Positions 46,401 through 56,963 of a DNA stretch of 58,111 nucleotides are shown here, piece after piece. The stretch's first letter is position 1; the number at the start of each line of letters is the position of its first letter. The DNA is from Ophioceras dolichostomum. Its lineage: Eukaryota; Ascomycota; Sordariomycetes; Magnaporthales; Ophioceraceae. The DNA is taken from the NCBI GenBank assembly GCA_003049485.1, contig PYST01000253.1, positions 1 to 58,111 of the forward strand, read 5' to 3'. A program made the position numbers and the translations under genes. The notes beneath the pieces were generated by a model, which ran no database searches, had not been told where the DNA came from, and worked only from the letters and a program-made list of their open reading frames with translations.

Positions 46401-47601
46401 CTACAGTTGATGAGCTGCGATGGTAAGACGTCGTTTCTCCCTGATCCGGCCTTATCATCAGCGCCAGCGACAAGCCTGTGTAACCCGTGGTCGTGAGGTC
46501 AGCTAGGCACCAGCTTTCTGTTCATTTCCGTGCTTCCATCTTATGACTTCGTCGCGACGTTCCCTGTTTTTCTCGCTCCATAAGTCCGATACTGTCAGCC
46601 TCAACGTTGAACGTGACGTTCATGTATTGGATGGCATTGGTAAGGTATTAGGTACCGATGCGTCTCGGGCGCGTAGAAAATACGAACCGAGGGAGCACCG
46701 GTTCGCCTTTCGTTACTGCATGCTCGGAGAAGACGACATTCTTCGCTCTGCCGCTGTCTCGTTCCGCCCTGCCTGACGTGGGCGCCGTCTCGCTCTGCTC
46801 AAAACCCGAAGAGGATGTACGTATCGTCGTTCCGAATAGGAGCATCCTCGTCTCGAGATGGAAGATCACAGCTGCCAAGACCCCCAACTGCAGACCTGGA
46901 TATCTGGTCACCGCCCCTGAACTCTTTCAGCTCGAAGCGGGTCCTTGGCGTTTCCTCCTAGACCCGTCCGATCTCATCCAATCCAATCCCCGCTCGAGCA
47001 TATTCGGGGTGAGACCCTTGCAGATCATTACAGCGGGGAGTGGGGAACAAAAAAGAATCCTGCTGCCTGGAGACACGGGTCTGCAGTCCCACTGCAGTCG
47101 AGCCTCGTCGGTCCCCAATATTTGCTGGGCAATGGGACGGCTTCAAGTTGCCTGTTCAGAGTAAACGGAAGCCGACCGCGGAACAAGAGGTTGCAGCAAG
47201 GACGATGGATCATCACCCAGTTGGTAAATTACTCCTCTTGTGAGAATAAGAATATGTTGGAGAAGCGGTGACACCCAATGAAAGGGGCTTATTGGGGCTT
47301 GTGACGGTGGCCGTGGCTCGCTCTCGTACAGTCCATATCCGCCCTTAGTGCCCGAGTCTTGACGACATACCGTTGATATGACCCTCCTGTTCTTTCGCGA
47401 GGAAAACTTGTCTTCAGTTGGTTGGAATCGGATGGCCCTGCCGCTGATGGAACCACTCTCAGAGACTCGGGGCCAAGTTGATCAGAAGCTGTCAAGAATG
47501 GAGAACCTTATTGTGGCAATACGCTTCCACTATTCCACATGGCCTTCTATCAGCTTCTACTGTCTTCTATCGTCTTCTATCACATTTGTCAGAATTCGTC
47601 T

Positions 47602-47643
47602 CTTCTAGAACTGCCTTTACTATTTGTAATACAGTTCTAGAAG
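47602..47643. repeat. Perfect 12-bp inverted repeat in AT-rich DNA
   Basis: CTTCTAGAACTG (47602-47613) and its exact complement CAGTTCTAGAAG (47632-47643) flank an 18-nt loop. TCTAGA-type words recur just downstream (47695-47712). This could be the end of a small non-autonomous element or a stem-loop. Confidence 0.7.
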
Positions 47644-48895
47644 ATTCTATAGTTCTTTACTCGTGTATATATAGAGCTCTTCTGAGCATCACATTCTCTA
47701 GCTAGATCTAGAGGACAAGTCCCTCTTTAGTAGTCTCGTTCCAAAACTAGAGCTGGCTTCCTCCCGTTCCTCGCGTTATCAGGCTATCGATCTTGACAGA
47801 AGCGGTACAATGGTACACATGCTCGACTTGGGAACACGTATGTCCGATGGAGAATAGAGGAGGTTGCATCATGGAAAGGCTTCAGCTGAGAAACACGGGC
47901 GAGTAATTTGTTCCCAGCGCCCGACGGGTCCCAACCGCCCCCAGGTGAATTCAGGGGGTCCGATTCACCCCTTGTGGAAATATTTTGTCCGATGACTCCT
48001 GCCGTCGTCGCCGAGGAAGAGGGGGCGTGGTCCAAATAAAGATCTATTCACATTTCAGACGGCTCGGTCATCCACTATTGGCGAAGCAGATGAGTTAGAG
48101 TCGTCCTATCTCCTCCGAGCTATCGCCAAGTCCTGCTAGGCGTGGACGCGTGGTCGTACTCACGCCTGCACGTTGGTAGCTTTCTGTCTTCCTATCATTG
48201 CTACAACAATGGCGACACCGACAAAAGTTCAGGAACGAATTTGCGAGCACGTAGTCTTGTATCCGTTTCCCTACAGCCGAGCACGGCCCCTCCATCTCTG
48301 CCTCCAGAGGAGCAACACCGGCTCGCACTCAGTTTTGTGTAGCAAGCACGGCTCGCCGGCCGTTGGGAAGCTCTAGTTGTGCACCCTATGGTATTTTGGA
48401 GGCATCACTACTCGATTTTATCATCGCCTTATAGTAATCGCAGCTCCCCGATCAAGGCGATTACTTCAGAGCTATGTATGATACCGCCCTCTCCATGCAC
48501 AGCGTCTTAGTCTGGGGAGGGATCGTTGATGCCGAGGCGAAGGAGACACCCCAACATCATAAGTCGAAACTTATAGCCCAGCCAGGAATGCAACCAGCCA
48601 CCAGGTGACCAAAGCCAATTATTGGCTAGCAAACGATTTTCAAGGAGGGCTCGGATCAGTGGCGGAATCTACCATACAAGGCCCCTGGAAAAGAGCCCCT
48701 CAAATCGGAAGGGGGCAGAATGCAGTTTCTGAGTCGGGCTGTCGCAACGTTACTTCAGAGCATTTTTTTCAAGGAACCATACGTTAGCCCCCAGAGCTTA
48801 ACATGGGCTGAAAAGATCCACGAACCATCCTTCGCGGCGATTCTAGAGGGGGCCACGAGCCGCCCGCCGAGTGGGTCCCGGGATACAGACCCACA

Positions 48896-48914
48896 AATCG
48901 GGCAAAGCCCGATT
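48896..48914. repeat. Tight hairpin, 8-bp arms, 3-nt loop
   Basis: AATCGGGC-AAA-GCCCGATT, a perfect inverted repeat, 17 bases upstream of a 25-bp tandem repeat. Confidence 0.75.
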
Positions 48915-48931
48915 GTTTCATCCTGCTGCCC

Positions 48932-48981
48932 GTAGCTGGTCGGCGCTTGATTACGGGTAGCTGGTCGTCGCTTGATTACGG
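48932..48981. repeat. 25-bp tandem repeat, two copies
   Basis: Two adjacent copies of a 25-bp unit (start GTAGCTGGTCG, end TTGATTACGG) at 48932-48956 and 48957-48981 with one mismatch. Confidence 0.9.
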
Positions 48982-49789
48982 AACTGAATGCATGTCCTCT
49001 GGTACAGTCTGGAGAGCCACCCCATCAAAGCCTTACTACTACGAGATCACAAGTAACAACGTAGTGTAACACACATACTTACGCCCTCTGATCATGTCTT
49101 CCAGGCACCAAACATTTCATGGAGCCACAGAAATGTATCCTTCCATAGTACCACCCTTTGATCTCCCTCCTCTTTCTCCCTTGGCTTCCCAATTTCCAGG
49201 TTATGCAGCGTTGACTCGTGGCTAAGGGGTGTGGAACGCTTTGGGTTTCTGAAGGCAGGTGGTGGTTTGGTGGCAATCGGCGAGGTGCGGATAAGGAACT
49301 ATGAAGCCACTCGGCCTATCTGGGCAAGCGGCTCTGGATGAGCTCAAATACCCAGTCGTTAGCGGGCGGCGCTATGGAGGCCATTCTCCGCGCGGAAGCC
49401 AAGCCACGTTAACTACTTGAGACACTAGCATCAGTAAGGCTGTAGCTTACCTCCCTCCCGCTTCCTGACGGGTTTTTGTCAATCAGGCGCAAGTTTCCGT
49501 GTTGCTCATAGCTGCTATTGTCTAATGGTGGAGTGTTAGCTCTAGGCCTGTTGTAGAATATATTATGTCATAGCTGCGCTCAACGTCTCCCACTTCCCAT
49601 CGAGGCTTATCCATCCGGCTAGACATCGGACTAGCCATCCGAGCTACTACAACGACGTGCAGAGTTGGCCGCGGTGATCACATAGAAACACCCGCTGTCC
49701 GCGCCAGATTACGTACAACCGAGGACGCTAGTGAGTGCGTTGCTGCGTCTGACGCTCGCAAGTCACGATCTAAATACAATCTTGATTCC

Positions 49790-50701
49790 TCACCCGCCAC
49801 TTGTAGTCTGATAACCCCCGTTATGGCGCATGTCGTTCATAACGGTCCAGATGGTAGACACCAAGCCGGCTAGCCCTGCAATCAGAGGGATGAGCTGGCT
49901 CGTGGACGCGATCGGGGCACCGGCGAGGTCGACCGAGTTGACGATCAGCATCGCTTCGAGGAAGGCGAACGCTGGCAGGCCGGCCACCAAGATCGTGCCG
50001 ATACCTCTGGAGCTTTCGGGGTTCGCCCATCCCGGCAGCTCAATGTACCCACCCGCGTCGCCGCTGCTCCATACCGACACCAACAAAAGAGCGCCTAGGA
50101 CGACGTAGATGCCGCCCAATACGGCGTTGATGGTGAGGATGACCTTGAGGAAGATGATGTAGCCCGGGGTGTAGAAATCGAACTTGTTGAAGAACACGGT
50201 GTAGAGCTGGCAGTCCTCGCGACGGCCTTGGTCGATGAGGTTGAATACGGTCCACGGCTGCAGCGCTGCGAAAAGTCCGAGCGCCATGAGGAGGGTGCCC
50301 GTTACCGCCGGCCGGCCGTGTCCCACGCAGGCGAAGCTGCAGGCGATGTTGAGAGAGTTCATCAGGTGCCCGATCAGATACCACTCGAATGCGGCAAGGT
50401 TGCCGCTCAGCGTGTCCCGGAGCAGGACGATCAGCACTACGCCAGTGATGAGGAGGCTGGCCTTCGAGCTGTCCAGGGCAGCGCGGGGGTTCTTGAACGC
50501 CACTGAGAGGAGGAGGGCAAGGTAGGCGAGGTAGTAGCCGACTCGCATACCGATTCCGTAGAGGTCACTGTCCCCTAGCAGTTTACACGAATCATCGGCG
50601 TAGCGTGTGAAGGCTGCAGCTGTCCTAGAGAACAGGTTGATAGAGAGGAATGAAGTGATAATGGTTCGAACAAGCAACAGCCTATCGGGAGACGGCGCCA
50701 T
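49790..50701 (-). CDS. Uncharacterised polytopic membrane protein
   Basis: A single-exon gene of 303 aa. The ATG at 50701 is the first in the frame. About eight hydrophobic segments: near the N-terminus (LLLVRTIITSFLSINLF), then VGYYLAYLALLLSVAF, SLLITGVVLIVLL, WYLIGHLMNSLNIA, TLLMALGLFAAL, IIFLKVILTINAVLGGIYVVLGALLL, GTILVAGLPAFAFLEAMLIV and LIPLIAGLAGLVSTIW. Conserved-looking points are FTRYADDSCKLLGDSDLYGIG before helix 2 and FEWYLIGH. The family is not recognised and no transporter or enzyme motif was seen. A clear but degraded paralogue lies about 5 kb downstream on the same strand, sharing DSCxLxGDxDLYGxGxRxGYYLA and AxFEWYLxGH, so the pair arose by duplication. Real membrane protein gene; function unknown. 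Confidence 0.75.
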   Translation of the reverse strand: MAPSPDRLLLVRTIITSFLSINLFSRTAAAFTRYADDSCKLLGDSDLYGIGMRVGYYLAYLALLLSVAFKNPRAALDSSKASLLITGVVLIVLLRDTLSGNLAAFEWYLIGHLMNSLNIACSFACVGHGRPAVTGTLLMALGLFAALQPWTVFNLIDQGRREDCQLYTVFFNKFDFYTPGYIIFLKVILTINAVLGGIYVVLGALLLVSVWSSGDAGGYIELPGWANPESSRGIGTILVAGLPAFAFLEAMLIVNSVDLAGAPIASTSQLIPLIAGLAGLVSTIWTVMNDMRHNGGYQTTSGG

Positions 50702-52461
50702 AGCGCTCAGTGTCGAGTGACTCCGAAATGGGGCACTGGTCAAAATATCTGTAGGGTGAAAACGTGGTGATAATGATGGTAGTGATAATGGTAGTAATGG
50801 TGGCAGTAATGATAGTAGTGATGATGTGGAAACTGGAGGCGTGGTTGAGCGGAGACGACTTTACGATTTTGGATTATTTAGGGTGCACCGAGTACAGCAA
50901 GCACGCCGCGTAATCGGGGAGCAGTTGAAACCAAAAGTTCAGGTTCAACCTGACAAACCGCTCCGGGGCGGGCGACGACCAAGACTCATCTTTGTAGTCG
51001 CTCCCAGCCGCGCCGCGAGAGAGGGGTTAAAAAAGAGATGTAAGGGGAGGAGAGTATACTGGCTTGGGGGTTTTCGATGGCCGCGTGATGATTTGTGATC
51101 GACGGTGGTGCGGCTGAGCAAATATCAAGCCTCATTACCCTTTTGGGGCTGCCGTATCTATGAGCTGAAAAACGGGTGGCGGACTGCAGGGCAGGAAATC
51201 TGCCACGACACGCTGAAGCACCCAAAAAAGGATGTGATCGATCATATTTCCCCTGCCAGCGAGCAGAATGAGGCAGCCGGTGAGCCGCACTCCCATGTAT
51301 TGCTAAGCAGCTCATGTCAATTCCATACGTGCGTAGCAACACTATCTACCTCTACGTACTATGTAAGATTCATCCTTCCCACACCACCTTCTAAATCCAA
51401 TAGTACGGGAAATTTTAACTGTATGTGGGCTGCTAAATCGGTGCCCCGGAATATTGAGGACCTGATCCGTCCGCCCGTGGTTCCCAATCGGCTGTACCTG
51501 AAAGAGGCCCCTGGGATGGTGGGAATAGGGCATGGTAGTGTTCGGCTGCTTCGAAACAATTCGATAATTGGAACATAATCGTGGCTCCCAGGACTGACCC
51601 TGACACGGTGGCGCCCGCGGACCGTGGTCCGGCAGGGTCGGCCCCCGAGACAGACCCACAAAACCGGCCTGGCTGTCGGTCGGCACCGGTTACCGGCTAC
51701 GCTCCAATCTCGGCGAGAAAACACGCGCGTTGGGGCCAGAGTCATATGAGAGAAATTGCGCCATCCGGAAACGCCAATCCCTTGCCTTCCGGCGATCGAC
51801 CAGTTCTGTCAATATCTCTTCCCCGTGTCGCACTACGAAGAAAGAAAACTGACGATGCCGAGCTAACTAGGTATCTAGATAATATTCGATGGCGGATGGA
51901 GAAATAGTCTGCTAACACGTCCATGGATAAGGAATCTGGCTGAGACGCCGTCTCAAAGACGCTCGCAATGAATTAGAACGGGCTTCAACGGAACCTCATT
52001 TGCCCTTAGAGCTCCTAGGGTTCCTATCTCTTGATTACCGTCTGTCCGACCTAGTTTCTTCTCCGATTCCGCCTTGACCCGCCTCTAGTGGATCTGTCAT
52101 GATGGGTTGGCGTTCTTCTCAAACCATGATTGGAGTGACAATAAATCCCTCGTTAGATGGTCTATTTAACCTTAGAGTCTATTGAGCCGCAAATCCGCTG
52201 ACATATCTCATCAGTACCTAACTTAAGCTTGCTGGGGTCGGTGTACACATTGGGAACTCATGACGCATCCGGTGTAAATATATTGGTTCAAACACGTCAG
52301 CATTGGAAATAGGACCAGCAAAAAGCCAATAAATAGCCCAGGCGGTCTGCAGCTCATCCAGCTTTTTGTTCCCCACTTTGCTGCTTCTTCCTCCGTCCGC
52401 ACAACAGCACGACACGCCGATACGGCGATACACACTCTACGCATACGAATTTACCACCACC
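50702..52461. other. Divergent intergenic region
   Basis: Upstream of the membrane-protein gene is a GATAATGGTAGT-type microsatellite (50767-50827). The rest holds only short ORFs; the 108-aa frame at 51581-51907 lies in GC-rich sequence and shows no domain. The 80 bases before the plus-strand ATG at 52462 look like a normal fungal leader. Confidence 0.45.
50767..50827. repeat. Imperfect GATAATGGTAGTAATG microsatellite
   Basis: Interspersed GGTGATAAT, GGTAGTGAT and GGTAGTAAT units, about 60 bp, ending 66 bases upstream of the membrane-protein start, so probably inside its promoter or leader. Confidence 0.75.
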
Positions 52462-53037
52462 ATGGCCGCCAACATGCAGGAAAAGCTGGTGGTCGCAACA
52501 TCCGAAGGTGAAGGAGAACAAACTGAGGTCGAGGTCGGCCAGGGTGCTGAAGAGGCCCAACAAGGCCGAGCGGAAAGCGAGGCGGAGATAGAAGGACCCG
52601 AGGACGAGTTCGCGTGGGTGGAAAAACTGGTCGGATCGGTGCAGGGCAATCCCATGGCAGAAGTAGTGACCCTGTACCCAAACCGCGTTGCACAGGTTCT
52701 CCGCCCAGTTGCAATCAAGTTGTCAGCAGATGGTAACTCTGCCTTCATGTCGCCATTATCGCCATCACCATCGCCATCATCATCGCCATCATCATCAACC
52801 TTGACATCAACGACGGCCCGACCTACCCCGATCTTGGCGGCGGCGGGAGGAGGCGGCGAGAGCGGAATTCACCAGAGCCTCCTGAGCACCAACCCGACTG
52901 CTGCTGCTACTACTGCTGCTGCTGCTGCGTACTACAATGGAGAAGAATCCACCGTCGTCTCATGGAGGACCAGAAGCAGCAACAGCCTGGCTGTTGCTGG
53001 ACGATATTCGCCGTCTTCCTCACAGCTTGGCTGCTGA
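52462..53037 (+). CDS. Acidic N-terminal ORF, perhaps the first exon of the following gene
   Basis: A 191-aa frame starting at an ATG in good context (ACC ATG G). Residues 1-60 are Glu-rich and acidic, followed by a folded-looking stretch (EFAWVEKLVGSVQGN, VVTLYPNRVAQVLRPVAIKL). After that it becomes low complexity: SPSPSSSPSSS encoded by a CATCGC/CATCAT microsatellite and an Ala run encoded by GCT repeats. It overlaps the next ORF by 76 nt in a different frame. The low-complexity end may be intron or read-through rather than real protein, in which case the first 60-90 codons would splice to the next ORF. No clean donor/acceptor pair keeping both folded parts was found. No recognised family. 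Confidence 0.5.
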   Translation: MAANMQEKLVVATSEGEGEQTEVEVGQGAEEAQQGRAESEAEIEGPEDEFAWVEKLVGSVQGNPMAEVVTLYPNRVAQVLRPVAIKLSADGNSAFMSPLSPSPSPSSSPSSSTLTSTTARPTPILAAAGGGGESGIHQSLLSTNPTAAATTAAAAAYYNGEESTVVSWRTRSSNSLAVAGRYSPSSSQLGC

Positions 53038-53732
53038 GGCTGGTGTTCGGAGGGCTGTTATTGCAGTTCCGCCGCCTCGAGGCCGCGGTGAAGAACGACA
53101 TCAAGACGAGGGAAGAAGGACAGGCCGCCAAACTCAAGGCCGCCAAAAAGGCCGAGTCCGAGCAGCAGCCGTCCCGCGACGACAAGTCGTCACCACCAGA
53201 CGGATCGCCACAGAAGGCACAGAAGGCAAAGCCGGCGCCGGGACGGGGGCGACCAGGCTACATGTTGATCTCGGGGCAGCTCTTCGGCGCGACAATTTAT
53301 TACTTCACGCCCATCACGCTCGCGGCCGTCTACCTCCTTTGCAAGCTGCTCGGAAACGGTGGGGATAATGATTACACCCGATTGGCGGTGCTGCTCTTGC
53401 CGTACGTCGTCCTCGCGTGGCTGCGGCTGGGAACACGGAGGTGGGTAATGGGAGAATATCGGTTGAGCGCAGCGCTGAGGGCGGCGGCGTGCGTCCTAAG
53501 TGCGCCGATGGTCCGGCCCGAAATCGAGCCGGAAGCCGACTTTCTGTTGTTGAAGCTCCTGTCTGAGAGTACGGGGTTCTTTTTCTACATGATCCCGGAG
53601 TGGATGCTGCTTAGTCTTGGCAAACCGGGTCCACTGTGGGCGGCTGAAGACAGCGACATGGGCGGTGCGGAAGGTGAGGGAGGCGGAGATGCTGGCCGTG
53701 ACCCCGATTGGGAAGACCTAAATCATGACTGA
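52962..53732 (+). CDS. Membrane protein ORF overlapping the preceding one
   Basis: A 256-aa frame. A hydrophobic helix (WTIFAVFLTAWLLRLVFGGLLL) is followed by a basic coiled stretch (LEAAVKNDIKTREEGQAAKL, then KAAKKAESEQ), and membrane segments TIYYFTPITLAAVYLLCKLL, RLAVLLLPYVVLAWLRLG and FFFYMIPEWMLLSL. The tail is acidic and Gly-rich. The ATG at 52962 has an upstream in-frame stop at about 52876, so either this is the start or the frame is reached by splicing or frameshift from the ORF beginning at 52462. The family is not recognised. The codon composition and continuous helices make it a believable coding region. Confidence 0.6.
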   Translation: MEDQKQQQPGCCWTIFAVFLTAWLLRLVFGGLLLQFRRLEAAVKNDIKTREEGQAAKLKAAKKAESEQQPSRDDKSSPPDGSPQKAQKAKPAPGRGRPGYMLISGQLFGATIYYFTPITLAAVYLLCKLLGNGGDNDYTRLAVLLLPYVVLAWLRLGTRRWVMGEYRLSAALRAAACVLSAPMVRPEIEPEADFLLLKLLSESTGFFFYMIPEWMLLSLGKPGPLWAAEDSDMGGAEGEGGGDAGRDPDWEDLNHD

Positions 53733-54912
53733 TGGGGAGAGATAATGTGGTCGAGATGGCCCGAGTGATGATGCGTCGCCGGCTTGACCCCCACTGCTCG
53801 GGATTGTGGGGCGGCTCGGAACGGACCAGACCAGGGAACATGTTGGGCATTTTATTTAGAGTAACAAAGAAGCGGCCCGGTTGCTGTGCGGCTTGTGGCT
53901 CCTTTACGAGAATGTTCAATGCGTTGAAGACTTGCTGCCCATTGCCGTTAGCCACTGCCCGCGAGACCACTGTATTACCTCTATACCTCTACCTCCACGA
54001 TAACGAAAACTACGGGTTCCCTGCCGAGCATCTTCTACCTAGGCGGAATTATCGACTGTCAATGCCTGCCAATGGCCCAGCAGTTTGTCAGGCTTCCGCG
54101 AACATTCCGTCTAACTCAGGCGGCGCTATCAGGTCGCCGCTTCCCCCGTCGTCAGGCCTAGCTTCATTCCCAACTTGCACTTTCCCTATCTCAGAATTCT
54201 TTTTTGACGGAAATGACAATTGGCGTTGTCCCTTTGCCTTCAGGTCCCAGTGGTGGTTTCCCTGGTGTTTTTTCTCCCTTGGACAACATCTTCCTTCCTG
54301 CTGCCCCACGCTACTTCCATATTCTAAATCGGTCCTGCCCTAGGCATCGCTTTGTCACCGCGTCACCACAATGCCTTCTGCGAGCCACCACATACCGCCA
54401 CCATACACCGCCAAAAAAAACAAGAAAAAAACTACCAGCATACAATACCACCGCTACCATACCACTACAACGTTAGATAGTTTTCTCTGTAGATAGGTAG
54501 GTAGGAAGGGAGATAGAGGAGCATTGACAGCTTCCATTTCCATCATAAAGGATAATATATGGCGAATTGTCCTCCCAGGCTCTGCCCACCAATGCATGTG
54601 CCTTCTCGTGAGAGCTTGAAGGTAGCTGATGACCTGGAACTGGCTGAGTCTCGGGGTGTGGGAAAACCATGTCGTCTGTCTCCGGGGGCGGAGATCCACC
54701 CTGCCGGACATCACGGGGTAGCCATGAGGCAGGGTCCGCGGATGTCATCAGAGCCGGGTTGATTTGAGGGGACACGAGCATGTCTGTATTAGCTTTCCGC
54801 ACGTACATGTTTTGAAGCAATCCGACATTGCGAGCCGTAGTAAAAAGTTAGGAGCTGAGTACGCCCCCTACCGGCCCGCTGCTACCGCCAGCACAGATTG
54901 CATTGACATAAG
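53733..54912. other. Convergent intergenic region, no gene seen
   Basis: Short ORFs only. Holds a TAGATAGGTAGGTAGG word (54491-54505), an A-rich patch (54413-54430) and ACCACCATACC repetitions (54386-54470). Confidence 0.45.
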
Positions 54913-55867
54913 TCACCTCGACAAGCGGAAGGCCCGACATCGCCAAATCTGCACCCGGCTTCGTTGGCTTCTCCGAAGAAACCTAATCCGCCCCATAGTC
55001 CAGATGGTTGAGAAAGTCCCGAAAATGCCAGCAAGTAGAGCCGTGAGCTGGCTGGTGGATGTCAACGATGCCTCCGATAGATCGATCGAGTTTAGTCGAT
55101 TTGTCGATTCGAGAAACGCAAAAGAAACCAACCCGAAGATAGCTGGAAGGGCGATCGGTATCATCCTGATCTTGACGGGGATAGATAACCGGGGTATGTC
55201 GAATATGCCTATGATGCTGGCCTCGCCGTTAGGTCGTCGAAAGACGCGACGGATCGCCTGACAGATATACAACGTGATGCGCGCAGCCCCTGCGATGGCA
55301 CTTATCACGGACCAGGCCTCCCTGAAGCTAACATTGCGGGGGTCGTAGAAGTCGAAGGGGACGAAGATGAAAGCCTTCAGCGAACAGTTTTGCGCGGCCT
55401 TGATTGTTGAGCGAGAAGCGGGGCCACGGGGCGAGGAGCAGGTAGAGGCAGATGGTGATCGATGTGCACTTCGGTGTGAATCCGCCGCGGTAGCCCCTGG
55501 AAGCGCCCTCGCAGGCCGTAATCAGGGGATACAGCATGTGCCCGACCAGATACCACTCGAAGGTGGCGAGGCTGCCGTTCAAGGTGTTGCGTACTAGTAT
55601 CACCAATACGTCGAGTGTGATGACGGTGGCAAGTTTGGAGTTCTCCAGGGCGGCACGCTCGCAGTTGGCGAACGCGGGGATCGTAGTCGCGAAGAAGGCA
55701 AGGTAGTATCCGGCTCGCACCCCGAGCCCGTAGAGATCGCCGTCCCCGATCAGCTGGCATGAATCATTAGAGAAGCGGGTGAAGCTGGCGTACGCTGGAC
55801 TGGAGAACAGCAAGATCGGGATGAGGGCGGCGGGAGGCTCGAGGAGAACACAAGTTTTTATGGCAGT
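54913..55867 (-). pseudogene. Degraded paralogue of the membrane protein at 49790-50701
   Basis: Two frames together match the neighbouring paralogue from its first helix almost to its end. The upper part (to 55328) has FTRFSNDSCQLIGDGDLYGLG and ATFEWYLVGH. The lower part (from 55389) has FVPFDFYDPRNVS, FAFLESTNRLNSIDL, STSQLTALLAGIFGTFSTIW. Reading passes from one to the other at a run of four A (minus strand, 55391-55388), an apparent one-base frameshift. No in-frame ATG lies between the upstream stop (55870-55868) and the first helix, and the last 25 residues no longer match the paralogue. Together these mark a probable pseudogene. A base-call error at the A run would explain the frameshift but not the missing start. 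Confidence 0.72.
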
Positions 55868-56963
55868 TCAAGTCGCACTAGGAGCGGAAACCGTGGGTGA
55901 TCGCTAAAAATGATGATTGATGGCGTTGACGATGTGTGCCGGCGGTGTTGGCTAGGTAGGCATACGACCAGTGTGGAAATTCTGGACTACGAAGGGCGGG
56001 AGCAGTGGTTCAGCTGCCCTCCTTCTGCACTCAGGCGAACAAGGGGAACAAGGAGAAGAAGGCGACGACGAACAACACAGACGGTGTGGTGCCTTTGGGA
56101 ATAAACGTCAATAAATGAAAGGCTGTTTCAGCTGACCGAATTCCAAAGCCTCACGGGCGCTGGGAGGAAATGAAGTGGCTGGCAAGTTCTAGTCACTTTT
56201 TACACTTCCCTGCTGAGCCATTTCAGCTGCACGGCATAACTGTTCCGGCCAACTTGTGGCTGGCTGTAGTAGATCTTCGAGTTAGCGCGGGGCTGGCTTC
56301 CGTGCTCCGGCACTTGCCACCTGTGGGGCCGGTCAGTTAACGACGATGCGGTGGCTGAGAGATCTGCTGTAAGTCACACTCTGCAGAGCCAGTCTCCTAA
56401 GGCAGAAAATATTTCTCTCTGATTCCGGGCCGCTTCGATGCCGGCCCGGTCTGCGGCCGCTTGGGGCCGGCCTGGCGTTCGCCAACGCCTTGGCCCCCAC
56501 AACGCCCTGCGGTGATTTCTACGGCGTGAATGGCCTCGCCCATGAAGAAGGTCGCATTTGAGAGCCGAGGGAGACCGGAAAGTGGCCGAGGCTGTGACTC
56601 TGTGAGCTGCTGCGTTGCGAAACCGGTTGGCCGCCAGTGGGGTTGGTAGTTGGTATCTCGCGGCTATAAGCGAATGCTGTTCTGCCACCTTGGCTCACGC
56701 GATGTTTCGAGGTGATTATGAAGACGCAAAGAGTAGCGATCTACCAAAATACGGACGATCGATCATCGTTTCATACTTTAATTCCAACATTTGTCTCAGT
56801 CGGAGCTCTTCTATGGGCGATCTTCAGGTCTCCCATCCACCCTTCTACCCAGACTCACTTCCCTTGAACAGGGGAAACCACTACTCTTCCTTGGGAGAAA
56901 CCTTCGCCGTCACACTTTACCCTCCTCTCTTTCCCCATCCCATTCTCAACAACGTACTCGGCA
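55868..56963. other. Intergenic, no gene recognised
   Basis: Upstream of the degraded paralogue and of the small Cys/His ORF. Contains GC-rich GGCCGG stretches at 56425-56475. ORFs are short or lack domains. Confidence 0.45.

Larger units (their letters stand above)
43447..49789. other. Long gene-poor region with small repeats
   Basis: About 6.3 kb without a convincing gene; the best ORFs (44747-45289 and 46658-47164, plus strand, 180 and 168 aa) show no domain and unusual composition. The first few hundred bases are the promoter of the HeLo-protease gene. An AT-rich patch with inverted repeats lies at 47500-47710, and hairpin and tandem repeats at 48896-48981. Degenerate mobile-element remnants are possible, but no transposase or reverse transcriptase sequence was seen. 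Confidence 0.45.

Noticed and set aside
48876..48905. Shared ACAGACCCACAAA word with 51650-51662, suggesting two copies of one repeat
   Set aside because: Only 13 bases match exactly and the flanks align poorly by eye; not enough to call a repeat family.
52880..53037. Programmed -1 ribosomal frameshift between the two overlapping ORFs
   Set aside because: No X-XXY-YYZ slippery heptamer with a downstream stem was seen in the overlap; an intron or mutation is simpler.
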